A stretch of DNA of 64,000 nucleotides from Membranipora membranacea (taxonomy: Eukaryota > Bryozoa > Gymnolaemata > Cheilostomatida > Membraniporidae): assembly GCA_914767715.1 (NCBI GenBank), contig OU612066.1, positions 10,731,001-10,795,000 on the forward strand, written 5' to 3'. Every line of letters begins with the position of its first letter. Position 1 is the stretch's first letter. Shown piece after piece: positions 57,601 to 64,000 of the stretch. The notes under the pieces were generated by a model. The model saw only the letters and a list, made by a program, of their open reading frames with translations. It did not search any database and had not been told where the DNA came from. The position numbers and the translations under genes were made by a program.

Positions 57601-60600
57601 CCAAACTCTCCCTTCAGAATTATGATTGGTCTGTTCAAAATTGTCATCTGAAGAAGAAATAACACATAAAAGTCAGTCAAATAACAACTAAGTGAAGGAT
57701 AAAACATTGAGGGTAGCGGGATCTTCGAGACAGCTCTGTGACGGTGCCATCACAATGTTGCCAGATTTGACAGATGAAATCAGTCTTATCTTGTTCACAA
57801 TGGAAGATGTATCAGTGACACTTTATTATCAGTCTATACATTTACATAATTTCAATTGATAAAAATAATGATAATCTTTTTGTACTTCTAAAGGCACTGC
57901 ATAACAACTTCAACTCAATATCGCACAGAAAACCGGATTGCAAGCCGACAGGCTCAGCATGGGTTGAGGGGATGGGGGTTGATGGCTGGCTCAAACTGCT
58001 GCTCAAGCTGCTGTTACTGCATTGCGCTCAAAGTTAGTTCTCAAACTCATCACATTTTATTAGAATTTAATGTCACGAAAAAAACCATACATACCACAAA
58101 CCGGTGCTGCTAGATAATCATTGTGATAATATGTACTAGTGCAGTCAGGACAAATTTCCTCATAAGCATATTTCACACCATTAAAAGTAGTCCATGTGTT
58201 CTTGGTGTAAAAAAGTGATGTAGGTTAGACTGTGGAGTTTTAATACAACCCCAAAAGTATGGTCTCTTCTGTAAATCATCAAGAGAGTGTGCTAAAACAC
58301 AAATTTACTAACCCTGAACTTTTCTTTATCTCCACATGTATCACTGCTGCAGTTGAGTGCTCCTGTCATTTTAATGGTGACATATTTTCCATTTGGTGCC
58401 TTGAGAGCCACATTACTGTTGCTAAGTTGTTCTACCTCAAATAAGCTGGCTTCTAGGCTATAAAAAAGAGAAATGATTTCTGTTCATCCAGCCATACACA
58501 TTACAAGACAATCAATCAAACTTTTGCTCACATTTTGATGAGATTACTCACTAGTTTGATTAATTTGTTTTCACCATTCTTGAGATTAACTCTTAGCATG
58601 AAATCAAAATAATAATGATTTTACCACTTGAGTCCTCATCCTGCCTCAAGAGGATGTGTATAGTTCATTGTCTGCTTTCTCATACCTCTATCAAAGATTA
58701 TAGATTGCCTCTATGAATTTGACAGTGTTACTGCTGCAGGTTTCACTTTTGGTTACACCCGACTCCAAACTACACAATTACACTGCTGTTTGATATTCGA
58801 CAGGCCCTATGACACAGAGTGACACACAGATGTGAGTGTGACACAGAGTGCGCACATGGTTAAAGCTTGAGCTCGACCTAAAGGATTCCCCCAAATTCTT
58901 GACCAGATTGCAGGCAAGTAACCATGAAGTGAAGCAGATGCAGAGCTTTTTGATGGCCTTGTTAATCATTTAACTTTTACAAATGGCGCAAGGTCAAGTC
59001 AATGAACTCCCTCGAGGGAGTTCATTGGTCAAGTCATCCCTCCAAGCTTCCTTATATGGTCAACAGATTGTGGGGAAAATGACAGCGTATGAGCAATGCT
59101 GATTTGATAGGATTTGATGGACCAACAAGCGTCTAACCGGGTTATGATTACTGTAATTTTGTGGGAACCTGATCAGATGCTAGATAGGGATGCATAGAAC
59201 TAAATTTGTAATCATAAGTTTCTAAAGATCTTCTTCATGATTATGCTTCAAATTATGAATTAATTTTCCATTTTATCTTTCACTCAAATCACAATATAAC
59301 GCACTCTAACGCACTCCAACGCCATCGTTCACACTTGTGATTTCTACTTTTGGCTGCTGCTATTTTGTGAGTTAGGCGACAAGGTATAATTATGACCATT
59401 GATATATTCCCATCTTTGGACCCTGTTGACGTAATGACGCTTCCTAGAATTTTGATTTTATGCATTGACAGCCAGCAGTCCTGTCTCAGAGCCAAAGTGA
59501 CATCAGGAAATGAGCATGGGGCGGCGCAGCAGTGAATAATGGCTAGGTGCGCTGCTTGCATACCAAGCTTTCAGACCAAGCTTGCAGTCAACAGCGCCAT
59601 TTTTCCAGCACTTGGCAGGTCTTCCCCAGGGTTAAGCAATGGCAGCTTTCCAATCAGAGATAAAAAGCAGAAGTTGAAATATCAGGGTAAAGTCAAAGCA
59701 AGCTCTATATAAATATATAAATGCTTCATGGGGGTTCGATTGTGCAACAGTGGCCAGAAATGGAAGGATGGGAAGGAACGGGTATAAAATGTACAAAGAT
59801 GAATTAGAATACATTCAACATGTTGTTAAAAAGCTGATAAGCAAGATAACTAAGGTTAGAAATGACAAAATGATGCTTCCAAAATATATCAGAGTGCACC
59901 ATAGACATAATAAGTCTATGAGTCTCTAAGTCTATGGAGTGCTCATGTTTATTGTAAACAGGTTACGGACTCTGTGATTAAATGACTCTGTGATTAAAAG
60001 CGGCTGGAATTACAACATAGCATTATACAAAAATGTGAGGTATAATTATCAAAATTAGACTTATCTCCACATCACATGCTTGTCCATTTCATTATCAGTC
60101 TCTAAACTCCCGTCACGCTGGGATGTTTTGTTTGCTATGATTCCAAAATTTAGGAGTAAACAAGTAATTAGCCTGAAGTGGACAATAGCATGACGTGAAT
60201 GATTCTAACTGATAACAATGAGATAAATACAATAAATTCATATTATTATCTCAATTATCTCATTGTTATAATTACGACAGCTATACTTAGAGGAGTTGTG
60301 CCCCTCTATACTTACCCTGAGCCCTTTGCTGGGCCACGCTGGGTAGCTTCACTGCAATTCATTTTTCAACCTTATTAGTTACAGTGTACAGTCAATATTA
60401 ATTTTTTCTACTCTACTATGTTTATTGGATTGCAGCCTAATATAGACCATATGCTCATTGGGGATTAACAAAATTTTAGGTATTACGCTACAAATCAAAT
60501 AAAAAACCCTAGCCATGTTCCATTAACAATTACTCTAACAAAACTACAAACCAAATATCGAAGGCATCAAACCTTAGTTTGTCAATAGTTCAAAGCTCTC

Positions 60601-63600
60601 AGCCTAATCTGCTGCTATAGATTTTGCAGACAGCACACATGGAACGGCTGCAGCTCAGCCAAAATCTTGTAAGCTGAACATAACCAGTTATTGATTTCAC
60701 ATTTCACACTAAGTATCCAGAAAATTATTATTACTAGCCAGACAGTTCAGACAGTTAGATGTAAGATGGCTTGGTTCATTACTCTGATTATACCAGAAAT
60801 GATTAATGATGGTGATTGCCTTGGTTTGGCTTCCACTTGGCTTCTTTGTCCAGGTGGATTGGATTTCTGTGGTTTATGATACTAAATTTAGTTTTGCAAC
60901 AAATATGAATCAGTAACCTAAACATAAACAGCTTGAATGTGAAGGACAGGAAACATCTCGGTAAACACTCAATCATTCCCTACTAAGATAGCCTGATTCA
61001 ACAGGAATGACAAGCAATTTCGATGTCATGAGTCAATATGGCTCTGGGACTCTCACCTTCCTTCGCCATTAGCCTGCACACCGACTCCCTGCATCACCCA
61101 GTATTTGCCATTTGATGCCAACAACTTCCACTTTTTGCTGGCTGTGTCGTACTCAAGCTGGAATATGTCCTTTTCACTCAACTCATCATCATCTTGATTT
61201 GCGCTAACATCAATTCCTGCGGGAGAGAGGGAAGAATGCTTTTAACAAGAATATCAGACAAGTCAATGAATAATTTGCAAGATACATGGTTGGCCGAAGA
61301 ATGCTTTCAACAAGAGTATTAGAAGAGTCAATGAATGGTTTTCAAGTTACATGGTCAGCCAATGATGATTGAAATTAGGAGAAGTTAAAGATAAGAAGAT
61401 AAAAACAAGGAAAAAAAAGTTGACATTTTGAAATAATTCTGCCAATTCAACAGACTGTGCAATCGAGCGATTTCTCTGAACATTCTGCAGCATTTAATCA
61501 GATACCCTGGAGCAGCTAATAAAAAAATTACCTTGCATGATGGAGACTCTTTTGCCGTTGCTTCCGGTTAGTTTGATCTGTGGCTGACTATCTTTGATGA
61601 GGAATAGTTCGTCTTTGGTCACCTTTGCGTTTCTGGCTTTGAGTGTGGCTGTAGCACCGATGTTGGTGAGAAATTTACCGTCATCAGATCGGAATGCGAT
61701 GCCTCCTGACTTGACTTGCAGAGTGTAGAGGGCGCCGTCAGATGAGGCCTGAAGGCTGCCGTCAGGGTGCAGATAGCGGCTATCGCTCACTTTGATAGCA
61801 TACTTGTTATTGATATAGTCGAGAGTGATCATAGCTTGGCTGCCCCATGGAATCAGCTGGCAGCCATGAACTTCCTTGGGCTCCTCGTCACTGGAAGCCG
61901 GGGTTTCCAGGTGACAGTACCTCTTCCTGTTGGTATTGAAGAGATTGACCTGGGGATGGATAGCTAGCTGCATATGCCACCACTCCGGTGTCTTGCTCTT
62001 ACAGTGTGTGTTGTCTTCCTCTCCGCCCACATAGTAGCTGAAGGGTACACTCTTGAATGCCCATTGTCCGTTGTCGTTGTATTCTACGAGGAATCTCTCA
62101 GATTCTCCAGTTTCCTCGCTATCACATGTTAGGTTACCGTACTTGTCGGTGGCCAAGTATCTCTTTTGACTAGATTTGATGTAGACCTCATCAGCGGCTG
62201 GTCCGTGCTCCAAAACCCAAACCTACAAGTAATAAATTGATATGTGGTGTTAAAATGAAGGGCGGAAGGGCGATCGAACATCATATTCTGATGACGAACC
62301 AAGCTTATATTACTTTGATCATTGCGATATTGCTTGGCCAGTTACAGAAACTTTCACATAGCCTTGTACCTTGTGAGTCATGAACCTGAGAAACCCATAA
62401 AACAGGCATCTGACGGCTCGATTCTACACTTCAGATCCTGGGCGTGCAGCGTCACTGACATGCCAGACATAATTCATACTATTACTATTGATCAGCAGCT
62501 TCTTTTGATTGTTGAAGACCCTCAATGACATTGCACTTGGTAGAAAGTTTTTCAATTAGTGGTCGGCAAAATAACATAACAGTAAGTAGTGTCTTTTCTC
62601 CTCATGGCTAATGATGGGTCTGAATGCCTAAGATAAGCGACATTGCAAACAAGCCATTGTGCAGACACAATACCCCAGGGCTACCCTTTATTCTTTGCAG
62701 CTAATCAGGCAACCAATATTTTGATTCAGCATCTACGATTAAATATCAAATATCACAGTCACTAACTGTTTACTGCATAATCAAGTGAAATGCATACACA
62801 GAAAACAAACCTTCTATTCATAAATACACAAAAATATGAAATAAAACTTTTCACAACTGCAACCAGTCAGAGCCAAGCAGCACTACTTGGTATTTAGACA
62901 GCTTTCTTTATGTACAATCATTTTCTACAAATCTCGGCTGAGCCAACCTTTCCACATTCAAAGCATCACGTCTTCGTCGCATACCAGCTTCTTGCTAAAT
63001 TGATGAGGGTAACCGCAATGACTGTGTGGCAAACCTTGTGTTACATCGATAGATTTTCGATTGGGATAACATCTGCCTGCATTCAGCTCAGCCATGCATG
63101 GAAGAGCCTGGGGCATAAGTTCAGAGATTTATTGAAGCCGTGATGTCAGACAATATAACCTGAGTTGACCGGGATTGTGGAGTTGAACAAAGAAAAAAAG
63201 CAGGTGCCCTGAAAATCCTCACATAGCAAACATAGATAATTCTCAATAGACCACTGGTAACTGTTTATGTTTTGCAGCGAAATCATTCCTAAATCTTGCA
63301 GCTTTCATCTTGATAGTATCCCGAGTCGATGCACTAGCTAGAGTCGGCCTTTGATTTTCACGTGATAGAGCTTAATTGTGCGGCTGTTTGCGATATCAGA
63401 TTGAAAGAATTTATCAAGCGAGAACGGCCATACAAGACCAATTGAATTTCAACTTTATAACCAAACTTTTCTAACGTGATACCAAACCAAAAAGAAGTAC
63501 GGTATCAATCAATATATACAACTCAGATGATGATGATGAGGTGACCCTTTAAACCAGTAAAAATTTAAGATCTTACAAAAAAAAATACTAGCGCTTCACA

Positions 63601-63796
63601 TAGTAAGTGTAGCCAACATTATCTACATAAAAAGTGAGGCGTAACATGGAAAATGACATACCTGTTTGGCTTTCAATGAGGCACCACTGACATTGAGCTT
63701 GAAACCAAATTTCTCAGCTGTCAGGTATTTTCCTTTCTGGTTTGCAAAACCAAACTTCCAGGAGAAGGCTTCGGCAGAAGTTCCATTGGTAGTCAT
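54622..63796 (-). CDS. fascin: Fascin (actin-bundling protein)
   Basis: Seven minus-strand exons (63796-63662, 62222-61532, 61216-61057, 58457-58313, 57647-57503, 55317-55139, 54651-54622) join in phase to 494 residues; human fascin-1 has 493. Four tandem beta-trefoil domains of about 120 residues are recognisable: the first opens with [14 protein letters not shown], the second contains [18 protein letters not shown], the third contains NGKYVTIK, and the fourth starts near [16 protein letters not shown]. The protein cross-links parallel actin filaments in filopodia and similar protrusions. Ser40 in SLKAK corresponds to the protein kinase C site Ser39 of human fascin. The last exon encodes only nine residues (IKNDTKYEF) and a stop, found from phase and a good TTTGCAG acceptor. 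Wording such as IDVSANQDD is closer to fly fascin than to vertebrate. There are no frameshifts or internal stops. Confidence 0.97.
58993..59034. mobile_element. 28-base palindrome flanked by 7-base direct repeats (copy 4)
   Basis: A perfect 28-base palindrome (59000-59027), CAATGAACTCCCTC followed by its exact inverse, is flanked by GTCAAGT at 58993-58999 and 59028-59034. By chance or design the match extends to GGTCAAGTCA on both sides. It is in the large third intron of fascin. Confidence 0.75.
60213..60314. repeat. Stem-loop and adjacent 16-base insert with 9-base direct repeats
   Basis: ATAACAATGAGATAA near 60213 pairs with TTATCTCATTGTTAT ending near 60270, leaving a loop of about 28 bases. 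Eleven bases further on, CTATACTTA occurs at 60281-60289 and 60306-60314, flanking GAGGAGTTGTGCCCCT. Both are in the third intron of fascin. Confidence 0.65.
61231..61360. repeat. Two-copy tandem repeat, 65-base unit
   Basis: GAAGAATGCTTT begins at 61231 and again at 61296; the following sequence matches with about ten differences over the 65 bases. The repeat starts about 15 bases upstream of fascin exon 3 (the acceptor is on the minus strand at 61217), so it overlaps neither exon. Confidence 0.7.
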
Positions 63797-64000
63797 GATG
63801 AGATGTGTGGTGTTATGGGTCTCAAACTTTGGATTAAATATGTGATAAGTTGAGGAAAGCAGCAGTAATTTTGTGCTTGCTCACAGTGTCAATTCACCCA
63901 GATCAATGAATTCTTCAGTCTGCAGCAGAATATAGGAAGCGACAATAAAGTGCATGTGTTAGATATAAATGACTCATATCAATGCTTTTGATTGGCTGAA
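63797..64000 (-). promoter_or_regulatory. Upstream region of fascin, cut by the window edge
   Basis: About 200 bases upstream of the fascin ATG. They should hold 5' untranslated sequence or part of the promoter. I see no clear core promoter element. Confidence 0.35.

Noticed and set aside
58090..58210. Possible extra fascin exon between 57647 and 58313
   Set aside because: The flanking exons already join in phase 0 exactly as in known fascins, so no residues are missing there.
1..64000. CRISPR array, rRNA, canonical tRNA genes, bacterial or viral genes
   Set aside because: No regularly spaced repeats, no rRNA-like conserved stretches, no complete cloverleaf, and all recognised proteins are intron-containing animal genes.

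Overview
The window is nuclear DNA from an animal, almost certainly an invertebrate. All eight identified protein genes are split by GT-AG introns of about 50 to 3,300 bases. Several belong to families typical of animals: neuronal calcium sensor, voltage-gated calcium channel beta subunit, CUB/LDLa membrane protein, fascin. Fascin and the calcium channel subunit read more like protostome than vertebrate proteins, but I cannot fix the phylum. The DNA is AT-rich and carries short repeats. I see no operon, bacterial or organellar gene, rRNA or CRISPR array.

Layout: (1) 1-2439, no firm gene, one weak coding-like stretch on the minus strand. (2) 2440-7148 minus, N-myristoylated EF-hand calcium sensor. 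(3) 9090-15618 minus, PDCD4. (4) 15619-21169, gene-poor, probably holding the 5' end of the next gene. (5) 21170-29471 plus, calcium channel beta subunit with a long His-rich tail. (6) 30688-34442 minus, CUB-LDLa single-pass membrane protein, convergent with the previous gene. (7) 36002-41008 minus, CYHR1/ZTRAF1 RING-TRAF zinc-finger protein. (8) 43462-49827 minus, CSN5, the COP9 signalosome isopeptidase. (9) 50547-53074 plus, COX11, head-to-head with CSN5 over about 720 bases. (10) 54622-63796 minus, fascin, complete and convergent with COX11.

The genes do not form a pathway; they are ordinary neighbours covering calcium signalling, translation control, ubiquitin/NEDD8 regulation, respiratory-chain assembly and actin bundling. 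For all except the calcium channel subunit (5' end missing) I joined exons from start to stop with matching phases, and the totals are close to known family lengths where one applies.

The most unusual signal is in the non-coding DNA. Four palindromes of only 14-28 bases share the ends CAATGA...TCATTG. Each is flanked by its own exact 7-base direct repeat, different at every site and always starting with GT. This looks like target-site duplication around a remarkably small inserted sequence. The window also has several hairpin elements of 50-230 bases, one with a 10-base flanking duplication, and a 690-base head-to-head inverted duplication carrying a short open reading frame in each arm.
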